Assembly (NCBI RefSeq): GCF_023015965.1
Contig: NZ_JALKAN010000002.1
Coordinates: forward strand, 620,001-684,000
Reading direction: 5' to 3'
DNA: 64,000 nt
DNA from: Allomuricauda sp. F6463D
Lineage (GTDB): Bacteria > Bacteroidota > Bacteroidia > Flavobacteriales > Flavobacteriaceae
A model generated the notes under the pieces. It saw only the letters and a program-made list of their open reading frames with translations, was not told the origin of the DNA and made no database searches. The position numbers were made by a program, and so were the translations under genes. Position 1 is the first letter of the stretch, and each line of letters starts with the position of its first letter. Shown here one piece after another: positions 42,972 to 52,726 of this stretch.

Positions 42972-45389
42972 ATGTTTAAAAACCACCTAAATATCGCCTG
43001 GAGGGCCATTAAAAAGGACAAGCTCTTTACTTTTATTAAAATAGGTGGTTTTGCCATGGGCATAGCAGCTTGCCTTTTGATTGCTCTTTTTATTCGGCAC
43101 GAAGTCGGCTACGATCAGCATTACGCTAAAAAAAATCAAATTTATAGAGTGGTAATGCAGGGCGTACTCCATGGGGAAGTAATGAAAAGCACCCATTTTC
43201 AATTGCCTTTTGCCGATGCACTACAATCCGATTTTCCAGAAATAATCAAGGCAGGTAAAATAAATACCATTGAGATTTTTGGAGCAGGAAAACGGGGTAT
43301 GCGGTTGAGTGGAAAGCAAGAAAACACCTTTGAGAAGAACTTTGTCCTGGCCGATCAAGAAGCATTTGATATTTTGGAAATCAATTTGGAACAAGGCAAC
43401 GCGGCAACTGCTTTAACCGAACCCAAAAGCATTGTTTTCTCCAAATCCAAGGCGGATAAGTATTTCCCCAATGGCAATGCTTTAGAGCAAACCGTTTTTT
43501 TGGACAATGATGCTACAACGCCTTACACCGTAACAGGTGTAATGGAAGATCTGCCCGAGAATTCCCATCTTAATTTTGATTTTTTACTTCCAGTCGAAGA
43601 CAAGTACGGAAGTTGGACCAACCAGAATTACTTTACATACGTTTTGGTAAACCCAAACACCAATATTCAAGAATTGGAGCAAAAAATGTCTTCGATTGTT
43701 GAAAAATATATCATTCCAGCTCAAATAAAACGAGGACGTTCAGCAGATTTTATTGACGTGTTAAGAACTGCTGAATATAAACTGCAGCCGGTAACGGACA
43801 TTTATTTAAAATCGGATCTTAAAATGCAGGATGGACTTGAACATGGCGATATTAAGTTTGTATGGTTGTTTGCAGCCATAGCAGGTTTTGTTTTGCTTTT
43901 GGCCATTATCAACTTTATTAATCTTTCCACGGCGAAATCGGCGAATAGGGCAAAAGAGGTAGGACTTAGAAAAACGATCGGTGCATTCAGAAATAACCTG
44001 ATAAACCAGTTTTTAACGGAATCCGTTCTTTTTAGCATAGTTTCTTTTGTATTGGGAATTATACTCGCTAGGGTGCTACTCCCTACTTTTAATGAGATTG
44101 CCTCCAAAAACATGGAATTTCCATGGCTCGTTTGGTGGTTCCTTCCTTCGTTATTGCTCGCGGCAATATGTATCGGAATATTGGCCGGGTTATATCCAGC
44201 GTTTTACCTGTCCTCATTTAGACCGGCAAATGTTTTGAAAGGCAAATTGAGTGTAGGCAGCAAAAGCGGAAAATTAAGGAGCGGTTTGGTAATCTTTCAA
44301 TTCACAACCTCTGTCATCTTGATTATTGGAACATTGATCATTTACCGTCAGATGGATTTTATCATCAATAAAGAGTTGGGATATGACAAAGAACAGGTTG
44401 TGGTGCTCGAGGGAACCAACATACTTGGAAATAAAATGGAAGCATTTAAAGAGCAACTATCAACAATATCTCAAGTAGAAAAGGTTACCTCCACCAATTA
44501 TTTGCCCATTGATGGTGGCAGCAGAAACGGAAATACCTTTATGGTAGAAGGACAGGATGATGGTGGTAGAGGTGTCCCTGGCCAAATATGGAGAGTGGAT
44601 TACGATTATATTGAAACGCTGGGAATACAACTTAAACAAGGGAGGAATTTTTCCAAGGAATTTGCCTTCGACTCCATAAGTTCCATTGTTATCAATACAA
44701 AAATGGCGTCCGATTTGGGTTTAAAGGAGCCAATTGGTAAAAAAATTGACAACGGCGGTCAAACATTTACAATTATTGGAACAATAGAAGATTTTCATTT
44801 TAAATCTTTAAAAGAAGATATTTCTGCACTGTCGTTGATTATTGGAAAAGATGCTGGTGCCGTTTCTGTAAAACTGGGGAAAGGAGATCCAACCGAAGCC
44901 TTAGTATCCATTGAAAATGTTTGGAACAGAAACATACCGAACCAAGCCCTTAGTTACACCTTTTTAGAACAGGAATTTGCCCAGATGCACGCCGATGTAA
45001 AACGTATGGGAAAAATCTTCAACAGTTTCGCACTATTTGCAATTCTTGTAGCCTGTTTGGGACTATTTGCCCTTTCCGCATTTATGGTGGAACAACGTAG
45101 AAAGGAAATTAGCATCCGACGGGTGTTGGGAGCCCCTTTCAAGAATATTTACCAATTGCTCACATTTGATTTTTTAAAGCTGATCGTTGTTTCCATTTGC
45201 CTTGCAGTTCCCATTGGTTGGTATTTAATGAGTCGCTGGTTGGAGGGCTTTGCCTATCGAATAACCATAGGCTGGGAAATATTTTTGTTAGCAGGACTTA
45301 TAGCCCTCGGTGTTGCCATACTCACAATAAGTTATCAATCTATTGGAGCCGCCTTGCTGCAACCATCAAAAGGTTTACGAACCGAATAG
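42972..45389 (+). CDS. MacB/FtsX-type ABC permease, copy 2 of 5
   Basis: 805 residues with the same double-FtsX layout. The N-terminus is MFKNHLNIAWRAIKKDKLFT and the end QPSKGLRTE, the most divergent C-terminal tail of the five. Characteristic segments are LLLAIINFINLSTAKSANRA with KEVGLRKTIGAF (coupling-helix region of the first module) and LVACLGLFALSAFMVEQRRK with KEISIRRVLGAP (second module). Periplasmic regions differ clearly from the neighbours, so substrates may differ. It starts 21 bp after copy 1. Confidence 0.92.
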   Translation: MFKNHLNIAWRAIKKDKLFTFIKIGGFAMGIAACLLIALFIRHEVGYDQHYAKKNQIYRVVMQGVLHGEVMKSTHFQLPFADALQSDFPEIIKAGKINTIEIFGAGKRGMRLSGKQENTFEKNFVLADQEAFDILEINLEQGNAATALTEPKSIVFSKSKADKYFPNGNALEQTVFLDNDATTPYTVTGVMEDLPENSHLNFDFLLPVEDKYGSWTNQNYFTYVLVNPNTNIQELEQKMSSIVEKYIIPAQIKRGRSADFIDVLRTAEYKLQPVTDIYLKSDLKMQDGLEHGDIKFVWLFAAIAGFVLLLAIINFINLSTAKSANRAKEVGLRKTIGAFRNNLINQFLTESVLFSIVSFVLGIILARVLLPTFNEIASKNMEFPWLVWWFLPSLLLAAICIGILAGLYPAFYLSSFRPANVLKGKLSVGSKSGKLRSGLVIFQFTTSVILIIGTLIIYRQMDFIINKELGYDKEQVVVLEGTNILGNKMEAFKEQLSTISQVEKVTSTNYLPIDGGSRNGNTFMVEGQDDGGRGVPGQIWRVDYDYIETLGIQLKQGRNFSKEFAFDSISSIVINTKMASDLGLKEPIGKKIDNGGQTFTIIGTIEDFHFKSLKEDISALSLIIGKDAGAVSVKLGKGDPTEALVSIENVWNRNIPNQALSYTFLEQEFAQMHADVKRMGKIFNSFALFAILVACLGLFALSAFMVEQRRKEISIRRVLGAPFKNIYQLLTFDFLKLIVVSICLAVPIGWYLMSRWLEGFAYRITIGWEIFLLAGLIALGVAILTISYQSIGAALLQPSKGLRTE

Positions 45390-45414
45390 AACAATCAATC
45401 AAAAAACGACTATC

Positions 45415-47814
45415 ATGTTTAAAAATTATTTAAAAATAGCCTGGAGAAACCTCACCAAGAACATGGCCTATACCATTATCAATGTGGGAGGTCTTGCGTT
45501 AGGGATGGCGGTTGCCCTAATTATAGGGTTGTGGATCAAGGATGAGCTTTCCTATAATAATTATTTTTCCAACAAAAATCAAATAGCGCAAGTCTATCAA
45601 TCCCAGACATTCAACGGTGAGGTGGGAACCGGACCTGCCATGCCCCGTCCTTTGGAAAAAGCATTTAGGGAGAGCTATATGGATAATTATAAAAATTTGG
45701 CCATGTCTTCATGGACCACTTCGCAGTACCTTAAATATGGAGAAACCAATATTTCTAGAGAAGGAAATTTTATACAACGGGAGGCTCCTGAAATGTTCGA
45801 TCTGAATATTTTAAAAGGGGAAAAAGATGGACTTCGAGAAATTAATTCCATTATGATTTCCGAATCTACTGCTAATGCACTTTTTGGCAATGAAGACCCC
45901 ATTGGAAAGGTTGTCGAAGTCAATAGCCAATACGATATGATGGTAACGGCGGTATTCGAAGACATTCCATTTAACACATCCTTTAACGACACCGATTTTT
46001 TGATGCCATGGGACAAGTATGTTTCCATTAATGAATGGATAAAGAATGCCGAAGACCAATGGGGGAACAACTCGTTCCAAATGTTTGTTCAAATTGCCGA
46101 TAACACATCCATGGAAGTAGTAACTGATAAAATCAAGGATGTAAAGAAAGAGCTTAACGAAAACACTGCCGAATTTAACCCACAATTATTTTTACTTCCC
46201 ATGAAAGACTGGCACTTACGTTCCCGATTCGAGAACGGAAAACAAGTTGGAGGTAGAATAAAATATGTTTGGTTATTTGGTATCATTGGTGTTTTTGTGC
46301 TGCTTTTGGCCTGTATCAATTTTATGAACCTTAGCACAGCCAGATCGGAGAAGAGGGCCAAGGAAGTCGGTATTAGAAAATCCATTGGATCCCAACGTAG
46401 CCAATTGATCAATCAATTCTTGGGAGAGTCGTTTTTGGTGGTGCTTTTTGCATTTATAATAGCCATTTGTATTGTAGTCTTGTCTTTGAATGGATTTAAT
46501 GATCTGGCCAGAAAAGAAATAGTATTTCCATGGGGTTCTGCTGGGTTTTGGGCAGCATCTTTGGCATTCATCCTGTTTACCGCTTTGTTGGCAGGGAGTT
46601 ATCCGGCACTCTATTTATCTTCATTTAGACCGGTTGATGTTTTAAAGGGAACTTTTAAAGCAGGAAAACATTCTGGTTTGCCCCGTAAAATTTTGGTCGT
46701 GGTACAGTTCACGGTTTCGGTAGCCTTTATCATAGGAACGGTAATCGTGATGCAACAAATTAATTACGCAAAAAACAGACCTGTTGGTTATGATAAAGAA
46801 GGTTTGTTACAAGTGCCGACCATGAGTCAAGATTTTAATGGAAAGTTTGATTTAATGCGGGAAGAATTCATCAATTCAGGGGCGGTAACTGAAATGTCTA
46901 CGTCCAGTGCTCCCACCACCCGAATTTGGTCCAACCGCAGTGGTTTTGATTGGGAAGGAAAACCAGAAGGTTTTCAGGAGGATTTAGCTTGGACCGAAGT
47001 ATCCCCGGAATATGCCAAGAGCCTCAATTTAAAAATTATTGAGGGGAGGGATTTTTCTAGGGAATATGCCTCGGATTCCACTGCGGTGCTTCTTAATGAA
47101 ACTGCCGTAAAATACATGGGCTTGAACAACCCCGTAGGCAAATTTATTACGGATTCCGATACAGAAGATCCTTTTGAGCCCATGAAAATTATTGGCGTGG
47201 TGCAGGATATGATCGCACAATCTCCATACGAACCTGTAAAACAGGGAATGTATGTATTTGATAGAAACGGAAATGGTTCCTATTATAACTTGAGATTGAA
47301 CCCTAACCAAAGTGCCAGCCAAAATATAGCGATTATTGAAAGGGTTTTTAAAGAGCATTTTCCCAATATTCCCTTTCAATATGATTTTGTGGATGAGGAG
47401 TACGGCGAAAAATTTGCTGCGGAAGAACGAATTGGTCAATTATCTGGAATTTTTACAGCCCTTGCGATTCTGATAAGCTGTTTGGGACTTTTTGGTTTGA
47501 CATCTTATGTAGCTGAACAACGGACCAAAGAAATAGGAGTTCGCAAAGTATTGGGCGCCTCGGTGTTCAATGTCTGGAATATGTTGTCCAAGGATTTTCT
47601 GAAATTAGTAATTATCTCCTGTTTTATCGCGGTACCCATTGCCTATTATGTAATGAATGGATGGTTACAGGAATATCCCTATCGAATAATACTAAAATGG
47701 TGGATTTTCGCATTGGCCATGGTCGGGGCTTTTGCAGTCACCATTATTACAGTTAGTTTTCAGGCAATCAAAGCAGCAAAATCCAACCCTGCACGTAGCT
47801 TACGAACAGAATAA
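45415..47814 (+). CDS. MacB/FtsX-type ABC permease, copy 3 of 5
   Basis: 799 residues from the ATG at 45415 (MFKNYLKIAWRNLTKN). The open frame extends 24 codons upstream to 45343, inside copy 2, but the paralogues fix the start here. Double-FtsX layout: LLACINFMNLSTARSEKRA with KEVGIRKSIGSQ, then LISCLGLFGLTSYVAEQRTK with KEIGVRKVLGAS; end NPARSLRTE. The gap to copy 2 is 25 bp and carries the recurrent leader ATCAAAAAACGA. Predicted inner membrane protein with eight TM segments. Confidence 0.92.
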   Translation: MFKNYLKIAWRNLTKNMAYTIINVGGLALGMAVALIIGLWIKDELSYNNYFSNKNQIAQVYQSQTFNGEVGTGPAMPRPLEKAFRESYMDNYKNLAMSSWTTSQYLKYGETNISREGNFIQREAPEMFDLNILKGEKDGLREINSIMISESTANALFGNEDPIGKVVEVNSQYDMMVTAVFEDIPFNTSFNDTDFLMPWDKYVSINEWIKNAEDQWGNNSFQMFVQIADNTSMEVVTDKIKDVKKELNENTAEFNPQLFLLPMKDWHLRSRFENGKQVGGRIKYVWLFGIIGVFVLLLACINFMNLSTARSEKRAKEVGIRKSIGSQRSQLINQFLGESFLVVLFAFIIAICIVVLSLNGFNDLARKEIVFPWGSAGFWAASLAFILFTALLAGSYPALYLSSFRPVDVLKGTFKAGKHSGLPRKILVVVQFTVSVAFIIGTVIVMQQINYAKNRPVGYDKEGLLQVPTMSQDFNGKFDLMREEFINSGAVTEMSTSSAPTTRIWSNRSGFDWEGKPEGFQEDLAWTEVSPEYAKSLNLKIIEGRDFSREYASDSTAVLLNETAVKYMGLNNPVGKFITDSDTEDPFEPMKIIGVVQDMIAQSPYEPVKQGMYVFDRNGNGSYYNLRLNPNQSASQNIAIIERVFKEHFPNIPFQYDFVDEEYGEKFAAEERIGQLSGIFTALAILISCLGLFGLTSYVAEQRTKEIGVRKVLGASVFNVWNMLSKDFLKLVIISCFIAVPIAYYVMNGWLQEYPYRIILKWWIFALAMVGAFAVTIITVSFQAIKAAKSNPARSLRTE

Positions 47815-47846
47815 ATCAACTAGCGTATCATCAAAAAACGATAATC

Positions 47847-50279
47847 ATGTATAAAAACAACATCAAAATAGCCTGGAGAAGCCTTAAAAAACAGCCATTC
47901 TTCACCTTCCTCAACATTTTTGGATTAGCTATAGGAATGGCTGGTGGGCTTTTGCTCGGTCTCTACATTTATGACGACCTGAGCCATGATAAAATGTTTG
48001 TAGACGCGGAACGTATCTACAGAATCAATACCGACATGAAATTTGGAGGATCGGCAGAAAGCCATGCAGAGGTATCCGCACCCATGGCCCAAGCCATGGT
48101 AACCGATATACCCGAAGTGGAAATGGCTACAAGGTTTAGGAGTATAGGAAGTGTTTTTATCAGACCGCAGAACGAAAGGAACAATGTAAGGGAACCTCAA
48201 GTATCCTATGCCGATTCGACCTTTTTTAAAATGTTTGGCATCAAATTGCTATATGGTGATGAGCGAACCGCATTGGTAGAGCCCAATACTATGTTGATGA
48301 CGAGGAGTGCGGCAGAAAAACACTTTCCCTTAGGCCAAACGATAGGACAAACCTTCGTGATCAACGATGAAGATACGTATACTGTTTCGGGAGTGATAGA
48401 GGACCTTCCCAAAAACTCGATATTTAAAGATAAGTCCATTTTTTTATCCATGGCAGGCTATGAAGATGCACAACTTGCCGAATGGGGGAACCATAATTAT
48501 TACACATTTATAAAACTAGTCCCAGGGGCTTCAGGATTGGATATACAAGACGAAATGCAGGGGATGGTAGGAAAATACCTTATTCCATATGCCCAAAGAT
48601 ACTTTCCCGGAATAACCGAACAGCAATTTTTAGATTCCGGTAACTATGTCAACTACTCCACTATTCCACTGACGGATATTCATTTACACTCAAAAAGAAA
48701 CCCAGAATTCAGTGCCGTAAGCGACATTAAAAACGTATACATTCTCGGGGCAATTGCACTTATTTTATTGGTGCTGGCCAGTGTAAACTTCATGAACTTG
48801 TCCACTGCACATTCCTTAAAAAGAGCCAAAGAAGTGGGTATTCGTAAAACATTGGGATCCCAACGTAGCAGCTTAATCGGACAATTTTTGACCGAGTCGG
48901 GATTGATTGCCTTGGCGTCGTTAATATTTGCGGTGATCATAGCATCCATTGCCATGCCATTATATAATGATATTTCAGGAAAAGAATTGTCCATTCCTTT
49001 TTCCAATCCTTTGTTTTGGTTGATTTTGCTTGTAGTAGCATTGGTCCTGGGGCTACTCTCCGGTAGCTACCCTGCCTTTTTTATGTCACGTTTTGTAGCT
49101 GCAAAAGTATTGAAGGGACATGGAGACAATGCTATAGGAGGAGGAAGGGTAAGGAATGTGTTGGTAATACTTCAGTTTAGTATATCTGTGTTTTTGATCA
49201 TGGGGACCTTGACTGTATTTCAACAACTTAGATATATACAAGGGAAAGATCTTGGATATGGCAAAAACCAAGTGTTGGTAGTAAGTGGCGTAAATTCCCT
49301 TGAAGGCAAAAAACAGGCGTTTAAAGATGCTTTGTTGCGAATTAGCCAAGTCAACAAAGCGACTTTAAGCAGTTACTTACCCACTCCATCATCTCGTAGC
49401 AGTGGAACATATATGCTGGCCGAGGACCGTAGTCAAGAGAAGTCTATCAATATGCAACAATGGGCGGTGGACGAAGATTATTTATCCACTATGGACCTTG
49501 AACTTGTTTCAGGAAGAACATTTGATTTAACAAGGTATGCCACAGATTCATCCGCTGTAATATTAAATGAAAAAGCAGTGGCTGTTTTGGGAAAAACCCC
49601 TGAAAATGTTATCGGAACCCAATTTGTGAATGACATAAGAGACAGTACACTATCTACCGTTATAGGAGTGGTAAACAACTTCCATTATGAGACACTAAGG
49701 GAAGAGGTTGGGGCATTGGCCCTGTTCTACGGAACAGAATATGCCAGCAATATAGCCATTAAGCTCAATGGTGTAGACCTGTCCCGAACTGTTTCCGAAA
49801 TTGAGAATATTTGGAGGGAAATGGCACCCACCCAGCCATTCGACAGTTATTTTATGGACGACTCTTTTAACACCAGTTATGAAGCAGAACAACGTTTGGG
49901 GAGGATTTTTATGATCTTTACCATACTTTCCATCATCATTGCATGCCTTGGACTTTTGGGCCTTGCCACATTTAATGCGCAAAAGCGTGTCAAGGAAATT
50001 GGTGTGAGAAAAGTTTTGGGAGCTGGCGTTGGACAAATTGTATACCGTTTATCCGTTGATTTTTTAAAACTCGTAGGGCTTTCAGTATTAATTGCACTTC
50101 CCGTAGGCTGGTACGCTATGAATCGCTGGCTTCAGGATTTCTCATACCGAATCGACATTCCTTGGTGGATTTTTGCCCTCTCTGCATTGTTAGCGGTGGG
50201 CGTTGCCCTCTTAACGGTGAGCTATCAAAGTATAAAGGCGGCCATTGTCAACCCGGTGAAGAGCCTTCGGACGGAATAA
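47847..50279 (+). CDS. MacB/FtsX-type ABC permease, copy 4 of 5
   Basis: 810 residues. The N-terminus is MYKNNIKIAWRSLKKQPFF. Marker segments are LLVLASVNFMNLSTAHSLKRA with KEVGIRKTLGSQ, and IIIACLGLLGLATFNAQKRV with KEIGVRKVLGAG; end NPVKSLRTE. Eight predicted TM helices and two periplasmic cores. It is preceded by the recurrent leader (ATCAAAAAACGATAATC) right before the ATG. As for the other copies, it has no ATPase domain and must borrow one of the two ATPases in the operon. Confidence 0.92.
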   Translation: MYKNNIKIAWRSLKKQPFFTFLNIFGLAIGMAGGLLLGLYIYDDLSHDKMFVDAERIYRINTDMKFGGSAESHAEVSAPMAQAMVTDIPEVEMATRFRSIGSVFIRPQNERNNVREPQVSYADSTFFKMFGIKLLYGDERTALVEPNTMLMTRSAAEKHFPLGQTIGQTFVINDEDTYTVSGVIEDLPKNSIFKDKSIFLSMAGYEDAQLAEWGNHNYYTFIKLVPGASGLDIQDEMQGMVGKYLIPYAQRYFPGITEQQFLDSGNYVNYSTIPLTDIHLHSKRNPEFSAVSDIKNVYILGAIALILLVLASVNFMNLSTAHSLKRAKEVGIRKTLGSQRSSLIGQFLTESGLIALASLIFAVIIASIAMPLYNDISGKELSIPFSNPLFWLILLVVALVLGLLSGSYPAFFMSRFVAAKVLKGHGDNAIGGGRVRNVLVILQFSISVFLIMGTLTVFQQLRYIQGKDLGYGKNQVLVVSGVNSLEGKKQAFKDALLRISQVNKATLSSYLPTPSSRSSGTYMLAEDRSQEKSINMQQWAVDEDYLSTMDLELVSGRTFDLTRYATDSSAVILNEKAVAVLGKTPENVIGTQFVNDIRDSTLSTVIGVVNNFHYETLREEVGALALFYGTEYASNIAIKLNGVDLSRTVSEIENIWREMAPTQPFDSYFMDDSFNTSYEAEQRLGRIFMIFTILSIIIACLGLLGLATFNAQKRVKEIGVRKVLGAGVGQIVYRLSVDFLKLVGLSVLIALPVGWYAMNRWLQDFSYRIDIPWWIFALSALLAVGVALLTVSYQSIKAAIVNPVKSLRTE

Positions 50280-50303
50280 ATAAATCATCAAAACCGAACA
50301 AAA

Positions 50304-52715
50304 ATGTTCAAGAACTATTTAAAAATCGCTTGGAGAAATCTCATCAAGAATAAGATTTTCAGCATAGCCAATATTGTTGGGTTGACCTGCGCCTTTGCAG
50401 TGGCCATTTTATTGTCCATGACGGCCTTGTTCGAATTGTCTTTTGACCAATTCCATGAAAATAAAGACTCCGCCTACCAAATATATGCCACGAACCAAAC
50501 GCCTCGTGGCACGGAGGCGAGTACATCCAACCCCGTGCCCTTGGCACCGGCACTAATGGAAGAGGTGCCTGGAATAAAACGAGTTACCCGCACTTTAAGC
50601 GAGACGGCCCTAGTATCCTACCAAGCGAAAGATTTGGATTTGGCCGCCGAATATGTGGATTCTGAGTTTTTCAATATATTCACATTTCCTGTAATTTCAG
50701 GTAACACCAAAAATCCACTCCCTTCAAAAAGCTCGGTTTCCATCACCGAGGAAACGGCCGCAAAACTATTTGGCAACACCGAGGTGATTGGAGAGACCGT
50801 TCTGGTCAGAATCGGAAGTGAAGAGCGCCCGTATACAATAGCAGCTATTTTGGAGAACAGCCCGGCCAACAGCAGCATGGGTTTTGATATTGTTATTCCA
50901 TTTGAGAACCATCCGGAATATGAACTCAATAAAGATGTATGGAACTCCCAATTTCTCTCAGTATTTCTGCAGTTGGAAGAAGGAGTCACCCCAAAACAGT
51001 TTGAAGAAAATTCTAGGGCGTTCACGAACCTACATTATAAGGGAAGTATTGAGACAGACATAAGGGATGGGGCAGCCCCAGACGAAAACGGACAGTATAA
51101 GCAACTTCATCTTTTGCCCATTACCGACATGCATTTTGCATCGTACAAGGCAGGCAAGGCTGATGCGCCCCGTACATTTCCCTATATTATACTTGGGGTA
51201 GCATTGGTTATCATATTTATTGTATGCGCCAATTTCATCAATATGAACATCGCCTTAAGCGAAAAACGATTGAAGGAAATTGGTATGCGTAAGACCCTTG
51301 GAGCCGTCAAAAAGCAATTGTTCTTTCAGTTTTGGATGGAAAGTGTGATTGTTTTCCTTATTGCCGTAGGCTTGGCACTTTTGGTCAGTAATTTGCTCAT
51401 AGAACCATTTAAGACACTTTTCAATACCAAAGCTACGTTCAAAGAGGTTACCCAACCAGGGATTATTGTACTATTTGTAGTATCAATATTTGTAATTACA
51501 TTGATTTCAGGGGGTTATCCAGCATTGCTTTTGAGTAAGTTGGGTACAATAAGAGCTTTAAAGGGTAAGCTGAACCTTGGTAAAAACCGATTGCGCAATG
51601 GGTTGATTGTGCTTCAATTTGTTGTTGCCATTATTTTGATCAGTGGTACCTTGGTCCTGCACGGTCAATTAGAATTTTTGCGAAACAAAGACCTCGGTTA
51701 CAACAAGGAGCAAGTTATCTCTATTCCCTTGAACGGAAGAAAGGACAGCTACGCTATCTTAGACCTTTTGCGAGATGAACTTTCCCAAAACCCGGATATC
51801 CTATCTGTTACTGGTTCTGATAGTAATTTGGGACTAGGCAGAGATGGAAGCATTTCCAGAAACATGATGGGATTTGATTATAAAGACAAGGGGTTGGTAA
51901 CAAATGCACTAACAGTGGATTACGATTATGCCAAAACACTGGATGTTGAACTTAAATCAGGGCGCATGTTCAGTAGGGAATATAGTGCTGACAGCCTTAG
52001 TTTGGTGATTAACGAAAGCATGGCCAAGCAATTTGGGGAAGAAGATCCATTGTCCATTCAAATTCATATGTCCGACGCAGTAACCTATTCGGTTGTTGGT
52101 GTTATAAAGGACTTTTATTTTCAGGATGTGAAAAATGAGATAAAACCGCTTACCCTATTTTTAAACCGTAATTGGGACCTATACTACGCCTATGTGAAGA
52201 TTGCGCCCCAAAATGTGACCAATTCCTATGATGCCATAAAAACCGCGTGGGAAAAAATAGAGCCCCAAGCTGAATTTCTTGGGTCTTTCTTGGATGAAAA
52301 CGTAGACCGGACCTTTAAACGGGAAAAAACAATGGCAACCATAATTACCAGTGGCAGTGTACTAGGAATTATTTTAAGCTGTTTAGGACTTTTTGCCATA
52401 TCCATGTTGGTGGTTACCCAACGAACCAAAGAAATCGGGGTGCGTAAAGTGGTTGGTGCCAGTATATCCTCCGTGGCGATTTTGCTCACTAAAGATTTTC
52501 TAAAGTTGGTAGGGATTGCCTTTGTCATTGCGACACCAATAGCGTGGTATTTTTTAAATGAATGGCTGCAGAACTATGCTTCACACGTAAGCTTAAGCCC
52601 TTTATATTTTCTGGGAGCAGGACTGTCTGCAACTGTAATAGCCTTTATCACAGTAGGGTCACATACCGTAAAAGCCGCTTCAGCCAATCCCGTAAAAAGT
52701 TTAAGAGACGAATAA
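50304..52715 (+). CDS. MacB/FtsX-type ABC permease, copy 5 of 5
   Basis: 803 residues. The N-terminus is MFKNYLKIAWRNLIKNKIFS. First module FIVCANFINMNIALSEKRL with KEIGMRKTLGAV, second module ILSCLGLFAISMLVVTQRTK with KEIGVRKVVGAS; end NPVKSLRDE. TM1 includes an unusual ANIVGLTCAFAVAILLSM stretch, and the first module lacks the STA/ATA triad of the other copies (NIALSEK instead). It starts 24 bp after copy 4 and ends 11 bp before the second ATPase gene, which may therefore be its dedicated partner. Confidence 0.92.
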   Translation: MFKNYLKIAWRNLIKNKIFSIANIVGLTCAFAVAILLSMTALFELSFDQFHENKDSAYQIYATNQTPRGTEASTSNPVPLAPALMEEVPGIKRVTRTLSETALVSYQAKDLDLAAEYVDSEFFNIFTFPVISGNTKNPLPSKSSVSITEETAAKLFGNTEVIGETVLVRIGSEERPYTIAAILENSPANSSMGFDIVIPFENHPEYELNKDVWNSQFLSVFLQLEEGVTPKQFEENSRAFTNLHYKGSIETDIRDGAAPDENGQYKQLHLLPITDMHFASYKAGKADAPRTFPYIILGVALVIIFIVCANFINMNIALSEKRLKEIGMRKTLGAVKKQLFFQFWMESVIVFLIAVGLALLVSNLLIEPFKTLFNTKATFKEVTQPGIIVLFVVSIFVITLISGGYPALLLSKLGTIRALKGKLNLGKNRLRNGLIVLQFVVAIILISGTLVLHGQLEFLRNKDLGYNKEQVISIPLNGRKDSYAILDLLRDELSQNPDILSVTGSDSNLGLGRDGSISRNMMGFDYKDKGLVTNALTVDYDYAKTLDVELKSGRMFSREYSADSLSLVINESMAKQFGEEDPLSIQIHMSDAVTYSVVGVIKDFYFQDVKNEIKPLTLFLNRNWDLYYAYVKIAPQNVTNSYDAIKTAWEKIEPQAEFLGSFLDENVDRTFKREKTMATIITSGSVLGIILSCLGLFAISMLVVTQRTKEIGVRKVVGASISSVAILLTKDFLKLVGIAFVIATPIAWYFLNEWLQNYASHVSLSPLYFLGAGLSATVIAFITVGSHTVKAASANPVKSLRDE

Positions 52716-52726
52716 ATATATAAACC

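Noticed and set aside
45343..45414. Longer N-terminus for permease copy 3
   Set aside because: The extra 24 codons lie inside the end of copy 2, and all paralogues start with M-x-KN-x-x-x-IAWR.
40602..52715. Permease copies as recent identical duplications or assembly artefact
   Set aside because: The five proteins differ widely outside the termini and coupling motifs, so they are old paralogues, not repeated assembly.
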